From contig JAEANN010000001.1 of NCBI GenBank assembly GCA_016841965.1, forward strand, positions 1-64,000: DNA of 64,000 nucleotides. The letters run 5' to 3'. Both the position numbers and the translations under genes were made by a program. Below the pieces are notes generated by a model that worked only from the letters and a program-made list of their open reading frames with translations, was not told where the DNA came from and did not search any database. Shown here in pieces: positions 25,189 through 33,901 of this stretch. Numbering within the stretch: the first letter of the stretch is position 1; each line of letters begins with the position of its first letter. This DNA comes from Candidatus Roseilinea mizusawaensis. Its GTDB lineage: Bacteria > Chloroflexota > Anaerolineae > J036 > Brachytrichaceae.

Positions 25189-26727
25189 TCATGCCGCTAG
25201 CTTGCCAAACGTATCTTTGAGAGCAGGATATAGCTCGCGATAGCGCGCGTACATCTCGGCGTAGCGGTCGCGGATGGCAGGGTCCTGAGTTGGCTCGATG
25301 CGCATCGTCACCTTCAGCGTGGCGTCGCACGCTTCGCGCGCGTCTTTCCACACGCCGGTTCCGACGCCGGCCAGCAATGCCACGCCAAACGCGCCGCCCT
25401 CCGATGAGTTGATGAGCGTGATCTCGGTCTGGAACACATCAGCAAGAATCTGACGCCAGATCGCGCTGCGCGCCCCGCCGCCGACAGCGCGCACCTCGTC
25501 GATGCGGATGCCCAGGCCGCGCACCAGGGCCAGTGAATCGGCCAGGCCGAACGTGATGCCTTCCACCACGGCGCGGGTTAGGTGCGCCTGGGTATGCCGA
25601 ATGGTCAGACCGACAAACGCGCCGCGCGCCAGCGGGTCGGGATAAGGACAGCGTTCGCCGGTGAGATAGGGTAGGAATACCAGCCCCTCCGCGCCGGGGG
25701 GCACTTGCGCCGCCTGCGCCAGCATGATGTCGTAGGGGTCGGTATCTGTGCCGAGAGAGCGCCGGCTGGTCAGGTCAGGGTCGCCATAGGCGATCACATC
25801 GCGGTGCCAGCGCAGGCTGCCGCCGGCGGATAGCATGACGCCCATCACGTGCCAGGTGTCGGGCAGCGCATGGCAAAACGCGTGCACATTGCCCTCCGGC
25901 TCCATGACAAAGCGCTCGGACGAGGCGAACACCACGCCAGACGTGCCGATGCTGGCCGAGACGATACCCTCGCGCACCACGCCATTGCCGACTGCGCCGG
26001 CAGCGTTGTCACCGCCGCCGCCCACGATGGGCGTGCCGGCCCGCAAGCCAATTTCTTCGGCGGCAGCCGCCGAGACTGTCGCCGTAACCTCATGCGACTC
26101 GGCGCAGCGCGGCATCCACGCGCGCGGGATGTCCAGCGCAGCCAGCATCTGATCGGACCAGGTTCGGTGACGCACGTCGAACACCGACATGCCACTGGCG
26201 TCGCTGACCTCGGTGGCGAACTCGCCGCTCAACTTGTAACGGATATAGTCCTTCGGGAGCAATACATGCGCGACGCGCGTGTACACGTCCGGCTCGTTCT
26301 CGCGCACCCACACGATCTTGGGGGCGGTAAAGCCAGGCAATACGACGTTGGCGGTGAGTTCGAGCACGCGCTGTTTGCCGCCGGCCAGTCGGGTGATGGT
26401 TTCGCACTGCGGACCGGTGCGCTGATCGTTCCACAGAATGGCCGGGCGCAGCACCTGGCCGGCCTGGTCGAGCAGGGTCAAGCCATGCATCTGGCCGCTG
26501 AGGCCGATGCCGCGCACCTGTGCGCCAGACAAGCCGGCTTTGGTCATCACGGCGCGCACGGCGTCGCAGGTGCCACGCCACCAGTCCGCCGGGTCTTGTT
26601 CACTCCACAGCGGTTTGGGCGCGCTCAGGGGGTATTCCACCGCGGCGCTGGCCAGAGCGTTGCCCCGCTCGTCAATCAGCAGCGCCTTGACGCTCGAGGT
26701 GCCGAGATCGATGCCAAGAAGTGCCAT
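25189..26727 (-). CDS. xylB: Xylulokinase
   Basis: This 512-residue FGGY-family sugar kinase phosphorylates D-xylulose to xylulose 5-phosphate. It starts with the phosphate-binding segment LLGIDLGTSSVKALLID. It has the xylulokinase signature SGQMHG, then AILWNDQRT, DASGMSVFDV, the ATP-site GGGGDNAAGAVG and the C-terminal GGGARSAIWRQILADV. The length is normal. ATG 26727 follows AGGAGA. It is next to a small membrane-protein gene and near rpe. Of the three FGGY kinases in the window this is the clearest xylulokinase. Confidence 0.93.
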   Translation of the reverse strand: MALLGIDLGTSSVKALLIDERGNALASAAVEYPLSAPKPLWSEQDPADWWRGTCDAVRAVMTKAGLSGAQVRGIGLSGQMHGLTLLDQAGQVLRPAILWNDQRTGPQCETITRLAGGKQRVLELTANVVLPGFTAPKIVWVRENEPDVYTRVAHVLLPKDYIRYKLSGEFATEVSDASGMSVFDVRHRTWSDQMLAALDIPRAWMPRCAESHEVTATVSAAAAEEIGLRAGTPIVGGGGDNAAGAVGNGVVREGIVSASIGTSGVVFASSERFVMEPEGNVHAFCHALPDTWHVMGVMLSAGGSLRWHRDVIAYGDPDLTSRRSLGTDTDPYDIMLAQAAQVPPGAEGLVFLPYLTGERCPYPDPLARGAFVGLTIRHTQAHLTRAVVEGITFGLADSLALVRGLGIRIDEVRAVGGGARSAIWRQILADVFQTEITLINSSEGGAFGVALLAGVGTGVWKDAREACDATLKVTMRIEPTQDPAIRDRYAEMYARYRELYPALKDTFGKLAA

Positions 26728-26826
26728 TCGTTCTCCTGATGTTGTGCAAGTGGTTTATGGGGCAAATTTTGCTTAAAAGCCCGATAGGGCGCAAGACAAC
26801 TAAAAGCCGGTGAAAGATATGCCCGC

Positions 26827-27207
26827 TCAGAAGCCAAAGCCATATACGGTCATTTGCGCGCGCCCGCCAAAAATGGACACCAGGAGCAGCGTCGCGGCAT
26901 AGATCAACACCGCGCCACGGTCGTCCCGCCCTTTGGTGAACGCAAACGCTGCCGGCACGCTGAGAGCCACCAGCACGCCGTACAGATAATGCACGGCCCG
27001 CACGCCCACCCCCAGACCCATGAAAACCAGCACCAGCCCCACAACCACCTGGATCACGCCCAGAACCGGGCTGAGCCAGATGGCGCCCCAGAAGTTGCCG
27101 TCCATGCCTTGCCCGCGCAGATATTTCAGAAAGCCCCACAGGCCGAGCACGAGGTTGAAGAGAATGACCGACGTGGCAATACTGGCGTGAATTTGTGGAA
27201 TGGTCAT
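26827..27207 (-). CDS. Hypothetical four-helix membrane protein
   Basis: This 126-residue protein has four hydrophobic helices and little else: QIHASIATSVILFNLVLG, IWLSPVLGVIQVVVGLVLVF, YLYGVLVALSVPAAF and GAVLIYAATLLLVSIFGG. I cannot name the family. ATG 27207 sits at the end of the restriction endonuclease gene (stop 27207-27209), with GTG 27210 just before. The protein has host-like base composition whereas the adjoining genes do not, so the overlap marks the edge of the inserted module. Confidence 0.72.
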   Translation of the reverse strand: MTIPQIHASIATSVILFNLVLGLWGFLKYLRGQGMDGNFWGAIWLSPVLGVIQVVVGLVLVFMGLGVGVRAVHYLYGVLVALSVPAAFAFTKGRDDRGAVLIYAATLLLVSIFGGRAQMTVYGFGF

Positions 27208-27944
27208 CACTTTTGCTTTGTGGCGGCTGAGTTGTACTTCACAAGTTTTTGCCAGTCGATTCGGTAGCCATCACAAAAATCCTGCAGGAACTCTTCCACA
27301 AAACAATCCCGGATGTCGCCATAGGCTTTGAGAAACTGCTCGTTCCTCTCTTTGGCGCGATGTCCGAGAGGTTCGATCACTCGAAGGTAAAAGTCAGGAT
27401 CTCCTGTGATGAATTCCCAGAATTGCTGACCGCAATACTTGAAGTAGTCGCCCTTGTCGGGGCGATTGTCACGGCCATAACAGCAGCCGTTTACCGCTAC
27501 GACGTGACTGTTTGGGTTATTGGTGCGATGTATTCTCTTGGCTCGCCTAAATTCATCTTTCATCCTGGCTATTTGGCTGCTATTCCCCCAGTTCGGCCCC
27601 GATTTGACCGCAACCAGATACAACACATTTCCTTTTTCAAATTCAAGGTCAATTCCCTGAATGGCTGACTTGCGTCCACGTAGAGTGCGCGCGCACACAT
27701 AAATCGCAAGGCCCTCCAGGAACTCACCAAACAGAGTCTCCTCCTGCGAAGACAGGAACGCTTCAAGCAGCCCTTGCACTAGTCCCTCAGGAGTCAGGTC
27801 TTTTGCCTTGAAAAGATACGGATTCTTACGCTTGAGGATATCCTTCAGGCGCAGTTCCCGAAGCTTGCTCAGGCGTCGCTCGTGAAAGGTTCCGATGTGC
27901 TTTTCAACATATTCAACGACTTCTTGGAGATGGATCTTTTCCAT
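27207..27944 (-). CDS. Type II restriction endonuclease, PmeII-like family
   Basis: This 245-residue protein should cleave DNA at a specific site not methylated by the adjacent enzyme. The core has the PD-(D/E)xK form: Asp99 and Glu101 in GIDLEF and Lys114 in VAVKSGPNWGNSSQ. The surrounding text (NPYLFKAKDL, LLEAFLSSQEETLFGEFLE) is what I recognise from PmeII-type endonucleases. ATG 27944 fits the family N-terminus (MEKIHLQEVVEYVEKHIG). A TTG at 27962, overlapping the methyltransferase stop, is the alternative. Base composition is clearly less GC-rich than flanking genes, as expected for a transferred module. Confidence 0.82.
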   Translation of the reverse strand: MEKIHLQEVVEYVEKHIGTFHERRLSKLRELRLKDILKRKNPYLFKAKDLTPEGLVQGLLEAFLSSQEETLFGEFLEGLAIYVCARTLRGRKSAIQGIDLEFEKGNVLYLVAVKSGPNWGNSSQIARMKDEFRRAKRIHRTNNPNSHVVAVNGCCYGRDNRPDKGDYFKYCGQQFWEFITGDPDFYLRVIEPLGHRAKERNEQFLKAYGDIRDCFVEEFLQDFCDGYRIDWQKLVKYNSAATKQK

Positions 27945-27958
27945 AGCCCGGGCTGTGC

Positions 27959-28786
27959 TCAACCAAGGATCAGTTGAGTTGTTTCAGTACTTGCACGCAC
28001 ACGTTCAACGTAATCCGGGATGACTTCAATTCCGATTGCATTTCTGCGCATTCGATAAGCCACGCGAATCGTGGTGCCTGAACCCATGAATGGGTCCAGC
28101 ACCCAGTCGTTCTCCAGCGTAAAAAGCTTGATAAACCATTCAGGTAGTTCCTCTGGAAAAACAGCGCTGTGGTTTTTGTTCGAGCATTCGGTTGCGATAT
28201 GCAAGACATTGTCAGGATAAACCATGTTGCGTTGCAACCAGTTTGATACGTTCTTGCCGAAGCCGCTGCCTACCCTAGATGTGTCACGCATCTTGTCTGT
28301 AGCACTGAGGCTTTTTAAGCGCGATTTGGCCCAGTCTCCCATCGGGATCATCACTGCTTCCTGATACATGTTGAACTTGCGCGACTTGTTGAACTGCAAA
28401 AGCCTCTCCCAGGCGTCTCGGAATCGATTGGGCCACTTGCCGGGATAGCTGTTTTTCTTGTGCCAGATAAATTCTTCGGTCCAAAGCCAGCCCTGCCGTC
28501 GCATGGCAAGAATAAGCTCAAGCACATATGTGTGCCGCTCTCCGTTGACAGCTTTTTCCTTGATATTGAGAATGAATGTACCAGATGGCTTTAGCACTCG
28601 CAGGATTTGCGCGCTGATAGGCAGAAACCATTCCACGTAGGCATCAGGGCTGATACCGCCATATGTGTTTGCACGACTGTCGGCATAAGGTGGTGACGTG
28701 ACAACTAGATCAATGCTGTCACTGTCGATTTCTTTCAATTTCTCACGGCAGTCACCGAGTATGAGACGAACTTCTGGTTGGGACAT
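27959..28786 (-). CDS. Type II DNA methyltransferase (beta-class, N4-cytosine or N6-adenine)
   Basis: This 275-residue enzyme methylates DNA with S-adenosylmethionine and protects the recognition site of its partner endonuclease. The catalytic motif TSPPY is at residues 30-34, and the AdoMet-binding DPFMGSGTT follows near residue 230. This order (motif IV before motif I) defines the beta class. TSPPY leaves N4-cytosine and N6-adenine both possible. The gene precedes the endonuclease gene with its stop 14 nt before that ATG, so protection is made first. AT-rich stretches compared with neighbours suggest transfer. The recognition sequence cannot be inferred. Confidence 0.9.
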   Translation of the reverse strand: MSQPEVRLILGDCREKLKEIDSDSIDLVVTSPPYADSRANTYGGISPDAYVEWFLPISAQILRVLKPSGTFILNIKEKAVNGERHTYVLELILAMRRQGWLWTEEFIWHKKNSYPGKWPNRFRDAWERLLQFNKSRKFNMYQEAVMIPMGDWAKSRLKSLSATDKMRDTSRVGSGFGKNVSNWLQRNMVYPDNVLHIATECSNKNHSAVFPEELPEWFIKLFTLENDWVLDPFMGSGTTIRVAYRMRRNAIGIEVIPDYVERVRASTETTQLILG

Positions 28787-28798
28787 GAAGACGAACCC

Positions 28799-30142
28799 TC
28801 AGAACTGAATAACACCCGTCAGATCATACTCCAGCGCGCCGGTGATCTTCACCGGCGTCATGCGGCCGGCGGGTATTTCGCCCTCGACCAGCACCAACCC
28901 ATCGACCTCCGGCGCGTCGCGGTACGTGCGCCCAAACGAGAGGTTGTTGTCATGGCCCTCGATCAGCGCCGTAAGCGTGCGGCCCACAAATTGCTGGTTG
29001 CGCGCGAGCGAGATTTGTTGTTGCCGGCGCATCAGCGCATCGCGGCGAGCCTGCTTGGTTTCTTCGTCCACCTGATGCGGCAACAACGCCGAGGGCGTGC
29101 CCGGCTCGAATGAGTAGGTAAACACACCCACCCGGTCGAACTGCATCTCATCCACGAACTGCATCAGCGTCTGGAACTCGGCATCGGTCTCGCCGGGAAA
29201 GCCGACAATGAACGTGGTGCGCACACACAGATCGGGCATGGCGGCGCGCATTTTGGCGATGGTGCGATGCACCCACTCGACATTGGCCGGCCGGCGCATG
29301 CGCCGCAGCGTGTCGGGATGCGCATGTTGCAGCGGGATGTCCAGGTAGTGGCAAATCTGTGGATGGGTTGCCATCGTCTCAATCAGTCGGTCGGTGACGG
29401 CGCCGGGATAGGCATACATCAGGCGCACCCAGTCGAGTTGTGGGGCGGTCGCGCAGAGGTCGCGCAACAGCGTCGCCAGGCCATCCTTCAGCCCGATGTC
29501 GTTGCCATAGTCGGTCAGATCCTGCGCGATGAGAATGAGTTCACGCACACCGCGCGCGGCCAGGTCGCGTGCTTCGTCCAGAATGGCCTGTGGGGGGCGG
29601 CTCTTCATGGTGCCTTTGATGTTGGGGATGGAGCAGAAAGCGCAGGGCCGGCGGCAGCCATCGGCAATCTTCAGGTAGGCGCTGGCGCCCTGCACCGCCG
29701 TGCGCGAGACGGCGCGCTCACCGGTTGGATCGTCGCCGACGGTGAGCGCGTCGGTCGGCAGGTGATACAACGGCGCCGGCCTGGGCCGGCCACGCAGGCG
29801 CTCGATAAAGTCAACGATGTCCATCCAGCGGCGCGTGCCGATCACGCCATCCAGGCCGGGCACTTCCTGCGCAAGCTTTGGCCCCCACAACTGCGACAGG
29901 CAGCCCGCCGCGATCAACTGCTGGCGCTTGCGCTTGCCCTGCGCCAGCTCGCGCAAAGCGCGAATGGACTCGTCGCGCGCAGGCCCGATGAACCCGCACG
30001 TGTTCACAATCAACACATCGGCGCGATCGGGGGATTGAACAGCGTGATAGCCGGATGCGTCCAGCATTTGAGCGATGCTGTCTGAATCAACCGTGTTTTT
30101 GGAACATCCCAGAGACAACAAGTAGTAAGACTTTTTCGTCAT
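28799..30142 (-). CDS. rimO: Ribosomal protein S12 methylthiotransferase RimO
   Basis: This 447-residue radical-SAM enzyme adds a methylthio group to the conserved Asp of ribosomal protein S12. The N-terminal MTTase domain has Cys in SLGCSKNTVDS, VNTCGFI and AAGCLSQ. The radical-SAM cluster motif is CRRPCAFCSIP (CxxxCxxC). A TRAM domain ends the protein. SLGCSKN and the overall length favour RimO over MiaB. ATG 30142 is chosen because the frame beyond it runs into a tandem-repeat array. It follows the RodZ-like gene, separated by that array. Confidence 0.93.
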   Translation of the reverse strand: MTKKSYYLLSLGCSKNTVDSDSIAQMLDASGYHAVQSPDRADVLIVNTCGFIGPARDESIRALRELAQGKRKRQQLIAAGCLSQLWGPKLAQEVPGLDGVIGTRRWMDIVDFIERLRGRPRPAPLYHLPTDALTVGDDPTGERAVSRTAVQGASAYLKIADGCRRPCAFCSIPNIKGTMKSRPPQAILDEARDLAARGVRELILIAQDLTDYGNDIGLKDGLATLLRDLCATAPQLDWVRLMYAYPGAVTDRLIETMATHPQICHYLDIPLQHAHPDTLRRMRRPANVEWVHRTIAKMRAAMPDLCVRTTFIVGFPGETDAEFQTLMQFVDEMQFDRVGVFTYSFEPGTPSALLPHQVDEETKQARRDALMRRQQQISLARNQQFVGRTLTALIEGHDNNLSFGRTYRDAPEVDGLVLVEGEIPAGRMTPVKITGALEYDLTGVIQF

Positions 30143-30161
30143 TGAACCATTAGGGCGGATC

Positions 30162-30257
30162 GAGTGATTGAGTCGCTGAGTCATTGAGTCATTGGGCTAG
30201 TCAGTCAGTCACTCAATCACTGAATGGCTCAATCACTCAGTCACGCCATCACTCATT
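30162..30257. repeat. Twelve-unit octamer array with inverted halves
   Basis: Twelve 8-bp units can be laid out in register from 30162. The first four centre on GAGTCATT (GAGTGATT, GAGTCGCT, GAGTCATT twice). Two transitional units follow, then six units centre on CACTCAAT/CACTCAGT, close to the reverse complement of the first set. The array can therefore fold back on itself. It separates the RodZ-like gene, whose stop codon lies inside the last unit, from rimO. Confidence 0.8.
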
Positions 30258-31359
30258 TGATTTCTTGTCCACTAGCATCCCAGGTGCGACTGACAACCTG
30301 GTTGCGTTGGCCGGCTGCTCCCAGCCGTATGCCGTTGATGATGACTTCAAATGCGCCCGCGTTGCCGGTCTCGAAGCCTATCGTGCGATTGGCGCGCCAG
30401 CGGATGTTCGGCCCGATCGCCGGGATGCCTTCATAGACGACGTTCTCATCTACGAGAACGCGCACCCAAGCACGTTCACGTGCGTCGAGCACCATCTCGA
30501 TCCCGCCGCCAGGGAGTGGCTGAATCACAGGCGTGGGTTGTGCCGGCGCGCTTGCCGGGGTGGGTTGATCGCTGGCCGGCTGAGCGGGCATAGCGCCGTC
30601 TACCGCAGGCTGGGGCAACAGCGTCACAGCAAACGGAGTTGGCGGGCCGGCAGCAGATTGACTCGTCGGGGCAGGACGCAAGGCCGGCAGAATCACCAGA
30701 CTCACCAGCAGAATGAGCGCGAGCGCTCCGCCGGCAAGTGCTGCGATCTTCAGCATTTGACCGACCGGCAACATGGCTTCGCCACCCTGATAGCGGGGCA
30801 GCTTCGGCACGCCGGTTATCTCCGGTTCAATATTGCGGCGCGTCTTGAGCGGGCGCAGACTGAATGAAGATTGAAGCGCGCTGCGCGGCATCTGACGGGC
30901 CACAAGCTCGCTCCGGCTGAGCACAAGCGCGCTGGGCCTGGCAATATTATCAGGCCGCACCGGCTCGTCTTCCTGATCGGCCATCAGATCAAGCTCGGTC
31001 TGGGTGGGGGGCGGCAATTCACCCTTCCAGCGCAACTGAGGCAGCTTGACCGTCTGGGTATACCGTGAAACGATTGGCTGGCGCTCCGGTGGTGGGGGCA
31101 CGACGTCGTTGAGCTGGGTGATCGGCACGCCCACTTCGGCCTCGAAGTCGCCCAAAGCCTGTTCGACATCGAGGCCGAGATAGCGGGCATAGATTTTGAT
31201 GAAACCTCGCGCCGGCGGGCCATCGGGCAGGCGCGCAAAGTCGCCGGCATCGATCGCCTCTAGAAACCGGCGGCGAATTTTGGTAGCGCGCTCGGCCTCC
31301 TCGATTGTGATGCCGCGCGCTTCGCGCGTGCTACGCAATCGGCGTGCCAAATCGGACAT
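30253..31359 (-). CDS. RodZ-like helix-turn-helix membrane protein
   Basis: This 368-residue protein has an N-terminal HTH_25 domain (MSDLARRLRSTREARGITIEEAE onward, residues about 1-85), a proline-rich cytoplasmic spacer and one transmembrane helix (IAALAGGALALILLVSLVIL, about residue 210). A Pro/Thr/Ala-rich outer linker leads to a C-terminal DUF4115-like beta domain (AWVRVLVDENVVYEGI). This is the order seen in RodZ, which links MreB to the wall elongation machinery. No mreBCD genes are adjacent. ATG 31359 begins the conserved HTH; a -10-like TAGAAT is centred about 13 nt upstream. rimO follows downstream. Confidence 0.85.
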   Translation of the reverse strand: MSDLARRLRSTREARGITIEEAERATKIRRRFLEAIDAGDFARLPDGPPARGFIKIYARYLGLDVEQALGDFEAEVGVPITQLNDVVPPPPERQPIVSRYTQTVKLPQLRWKGELPPPTQTELDLMADQEDEPVRPDNIARPSALVLSRSELVARQMPRSALQSSFSLRPLKTRRNIEPEITGVPKLPRYQGGEAMLPVGQMLKIAALAGGALALILLVSLVILPALRPAPTSQSAAGPPTPFAVTLLPQPAVDGAMPAQPASDQPTPASAPAQPTPVIQPLPGGGIEMVLDARERAWVRVLVDENVVYEGIPAIGPNIRWRANRTIGFETGNAGAFEVIINGIRLGAAGQRNQVVSRTWDASGQEIK

Positions 31360-31362
31360 AGG

Positions 31363-31375
31363 TAGAATGATTCTA
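31363..31375 (-). promoter_or_regulatory. Palindromic -10-like box before the RodZ-like gene
   Basis: TAGAAT-G-ATTCTA is a perfect 13-bp inverted repeat. On the minus strand TAGAAT (31375-31370) ends 10 nt before ATG 31359. This would put the transcript start three or four bases before the start codon. Confidence 0.35.
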
Positions 31376-31396
31376 GCACGGCGGCTAGACAGCTTG

Positions 31397-31434
31397 AAAA
31401 ACCCCGCACGCAAGTGGCGATTGCTTGCGGGGCG
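31397..31434 (-). terminator. Rho-independent terminator of the L,D-transpeptidase gene
   Basis: On the minus strand a GC-rich hairpin between CCCCGC...AAG and CTTGC...GCGGGG (31432-31402, with a small bulge) is followed by five T residues (31401-31397). It lies about 85 nt beyond the stop codon at 31518 and just before the RodZ-like gene. Confidence 0.75.
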
Positions 31435-31517
31435 CTTGGGGCCGGCTGTGTGTGGCGTGGATCTGGCGGCGCAGGCCGATTCAGGCCGGCATCCTGGGCC
31501 AGCGTGTTAGGTCGGCC

Positions 31518-32600
31518 TCAGAAAACCTCGACCGTGGTTGCATCCGCCCCACGAGGCGTGTAAAAAGTAGCTGCGTCATAGGGCGCAACCGGCGCGGTCC
31601 AGCGCCAGAACCAGCGCGCAACCGGAGACGGAACATTCAGGCAGCCGTGGCTGCGCGGGCGGCCATAGTCGTTATGCCAGTAGGTGCCGTGTATGGCGAC
31701 ACCGCTCCAGGTGATGAAGGTTGGGAATGCAACGCCGGGCAAGTCATAAGCGTCGCTGCCGCTGCCGCCGATCATGCGCGCAGTGGGGTACTTGTAGAGC
31801 ACTTTGTGTGTGCCTTTGGGGGTGAAGAAGGCGCCAAAGCCGCTGGCCACGCGCGTGGTCAACACCGGCTCGCCGTGTTCGAGGGCGGTCATGGTTTGCG
31901 TCTTCAGGTCAACCACGATCTTCTTGTCTTGCACTTGGGGCGAGAGGGGCGTCAACTCCGAGGGGTCGAAGCGGCGAATGTGCGCCGCCGGCACCCACGG
32001 GCCGGGGCTGTATGTCACGCCTTCCTGAAGCCGGTACCACCACTGCTCGTCGGGGCCGGGGGCAGCGTCGATTACCCGGAAGACGCCGGTGTAATACAGC
32101 CGCGTTGATCGGCCGGCTTTTGGATCGGGCAGAACGCGCGAGTCGCTGTAAGGGACGGTCAATTCGCCCCAAAAGCGTTCTTTGGCGCGCTCTGGCTCTG
32201 GTGTGTTGTAGATCTCCTCTACCGGCTGGATCCACGAAGAGTAAGCATAGCCCTCATCCAGTTTGAACCAGAAGATGTTGTGCGGCATGATCGCCTCGCC
32301 GGCCACCTGTTCGCGCAGGGCGAGCACTTCATCACGCCGCGCTGCGCGGACCAACTTAGATTTGCGGCTCGGCAATTCGTGAATTTCTACACTCCAGGTG
32401 GCCACCCGCCCCAGCGAGGCGGAGGGCGGCATTGGAGGCAGCGAGTCTTGATCAAATTCGACCCTGTTTGCGCGCGCAGGACGGGTGCTGGCAAACGGCG
32501 CGAGCAGCGCTGCTCCAGCGACCCCACTAGCGATCTTGAGTATCGCGCGCCGACTGAGGCTTTGAGGCTTATGGTTCATATCCTTCATCGATTTATCCAT
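31518..32600 (-). CDS. L,D-transpeptidase (YkuD domain), exported, copy 1
   Basis: This 360-residue enzyme makes or remodels 3-3 peptidoglycan cross-links or attaches wall proteins. It starts with a Tat-like signal (SRRAILKIASGVAGAALLAPFA) and a middle region with SH3-like character (SLGRVATWSVEIHELPSRKSK). A YkuD domain ends in the catalytic motif HGTYWHND...SHGCLNVP, with the nucleophile Cys. The start is placed at ATG 32600; ATG 32579, preceded by GAAGGAT, is an alternative. A close paralogue lies immediately upstream on the same strand. Both have an unusual W-rich tail after the catalytic Cys (ARWFWRWTAP). Confidence 0.9.
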   Translation of the reverse strand: MDKSMKDMNHKPQSLSRRAILKIASGVAGAALLAPFASTRPARANRVEFDQDSLPPMPPSASLGRVATWSVEIHELPSRKSKLVRAARRDEVLALREQVAGEAIMPHNIFWFKLDEGYAYSSWIQPVEEIYNTPEPERAKERFWGELTVPYSDSRVLPDPKAGRSTRLYYTGVFRVIDAAPGPDEQWWYRLQEGVTYSPGPWVPAAHIRRFDPSELTPLSPQVQDKKIVVDLKTQTMTALEHGEPVLTTRVASGFGAFFTPKGTHKVLYKYPTARMIGGSGSDAYDLPGVAFPTFITWSGVAIHGTYWHNDYGRPRSHGCLNVPSPVARWFWRWTAPVAPYDAATFYTPRGADATTVEVF

Positions 32601-32675
32601 ACGTTCTCGTCACGCACTGTCACGGCTCTATGGCAGTAAGGCTCGATGGTAACCTGCGGTCGCGTGGTCGTCAAC

Positions 32676-32708
32676 CACATGCACATGCTGCACATGCACA
32701 TGCACAGT
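32676..32708. repeat. CACATG hexamer repeats between two L,D-transpeptidase genes
   Basis: Four CACATG units occur as two pairs split by CTG (32676-32687 and 32691-32702), followed by CACAGT. They lie in the 128-bp gap between the two paralogous genes. CATG palindromes within the units would allow local folding. Confidence 0.75.
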
Positions 32709-32728
32709 CTGCGCGCCGGCCAAAAGGT

Positions 32729-33769
32729 TCAGGCGACAATGACGGGTGTGCCTTGCACCCCGTCTGGCGTGAAGTAGCTGGCATTGGCGTAAGGCGCGGG
32801 CGGCGCAGTCCAGCGCCAAACCCACCGCGCAACATGCGCCGGCACATTCAGACAGCCATGACTGCGCGGCCGGCCAAAATCGTTGTGCCAGTATGCGGCA
32901 TGAATCGCCACGCCATTCCACGTCAGGAAAGTGGGGAACGCCACACCGGGCAGATCATAGGAATCGGCGCCTTCGCCGCCTGTCATGCGCACAGTTGGAT
33001 ACTTGAACAACACGGTGTGCCGGCCCACCGGCGTGCCGAAGTTGCCATAGCCGCTGGAAACCCGGCTTGTCAGGACGGGCCGCCCGTTCTCATAGGCTGT
33101 CATTATCTGGCGAGCCAGGTTGATTTCGATGCGCTTGTCTCTGACCTCTGGCGAGAGGGGAGTTAACTCGGCCGGATCGATCGGCCGGATATCGACAGCC
33201 GGGACATAGGGGCCGGGGCCATAGGTCACGCCTTCTTGTAAGCGATACCACCATTGCCCGCCGGCATCCTGCGCTGCGCCAATCACCCGGAAAACGCCGG
33301 TGTAGTACAGACGCAGGAAAAATCTGGCATTGGGGTCCGGGGCCAGACGTGCATCGGTGTACGGCACAGTCACCTCGCCCCAGAACCAGGTGGCCGCGCG
33401 CTTTGGATCCGGCTGATTGCGCGTTGGATTGATCGGTTGCACAAAAGAGGAGTACACATACCCGATATCTGTGCGATACCAGATCGGATTGTGCGCTATC
33501 ACAGCTTGCCCAACAACTTGCTCAATCAACGGCATGATCCCGTCGCGCAGCAGGGTGCGCACCAGCGCCGAATGCGTCGTGGGGGAGCGGCGCACATTGA
33601 GAAAATCGGTCGTCACGCGCCCTAAGGGCGCAGGAGCCGGTTCGGCGCCAAACTGCTGTGTTGTCCCCGCAGCCTCGACCGCGCCAACGCGAATCAACGG
33701 GATGCATGCCGCTGCGGCAAGTCGGCCGGCCCACTTGAGTACTGTGCGTCGCTTCAGTGCTCTGCCCAT
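32729..33769 (-). CDS. L,D-transpeptidase (YkuD domain), exported, copy 2
   Basis: This 346-residue paralogue of the downstream gene shares the same order: a Tat-like signal (KRRTVLKWAGRLAAAACIPL), an SH3-like region (LGRVTTDFLNVRRSPTTHS), and a YkuD domain with HAAYWHNDFGRPRSHGCLN carrying the catalytic Cys. The two proteins are near-collinear after the signal, which points to tandem duplication. ATG 33769 has no marked ribosome-binding site. Cell-wall cross-linking outside the membrane is the expected role; division of labour between the copies is unknown. Confidence 0.9.
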   Translation of the reverse strand: MGRALKRRTVLKWAGRLAAAACIPLIRVGAVEAAGTTQQFGAEPAPAPLGRVTTDFLNVRRSPTTHSALVRTLLRDGIMPLIEQVVGQAVIAHNPIWYRTDIGYVYSSFVQPINPTRNQPDPKRAATWFWGEVTVPYTDARLAPDPNARFFLRLYYTGVFRVIGAAQDAGGQWWYRLQEGVTYGPGPYVPAVDIRPIDPAELTPLSPEVRDKRIEINLARQIMTAYENGRPVLTSRVSSGYGNFGTPVGRHTVLFKYPTVRMTGGEGADSYDLPGVAFPTFLTWNGVAIHAAYWHNDFGRPRSHGCLNVPAHVARWVWRWTAPPAPYANASYFTPDGVQGTPVIVA

Positions 33770-33887
33770 GAATAATCTGTCTGCGCGCTATCGTACCAGC
33801 TTCATACGGCATACCCGGCTTGGGGCAAGCCTGTTTGAGTCGGCCTACCGGCTCGGCCTGCGCGCATATCCACGACTTACCACGACC

Positions 33888-33893
33888 TATAAT
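33888..33893 (+). promoter_or_regulatory. -10 box adjacent to the FAD/2Fe-2S fusion gene
   Basis: An exact TATAAT ends 8 nt before ATG 33902. Transcription would begin at or within about two bases of the ATG, so the mRNA is probably leaderless. No clear -35 was found. Confidence 0.45.
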
Positions 33894-33901
33894 GGCAGCC
33901 G

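Noticed and set aside
25849-26739. A 296-codon plus-strand frame opposite xylulokinase
   Set aside because: Antisense shadow of a gene with complete FGGY motifs.
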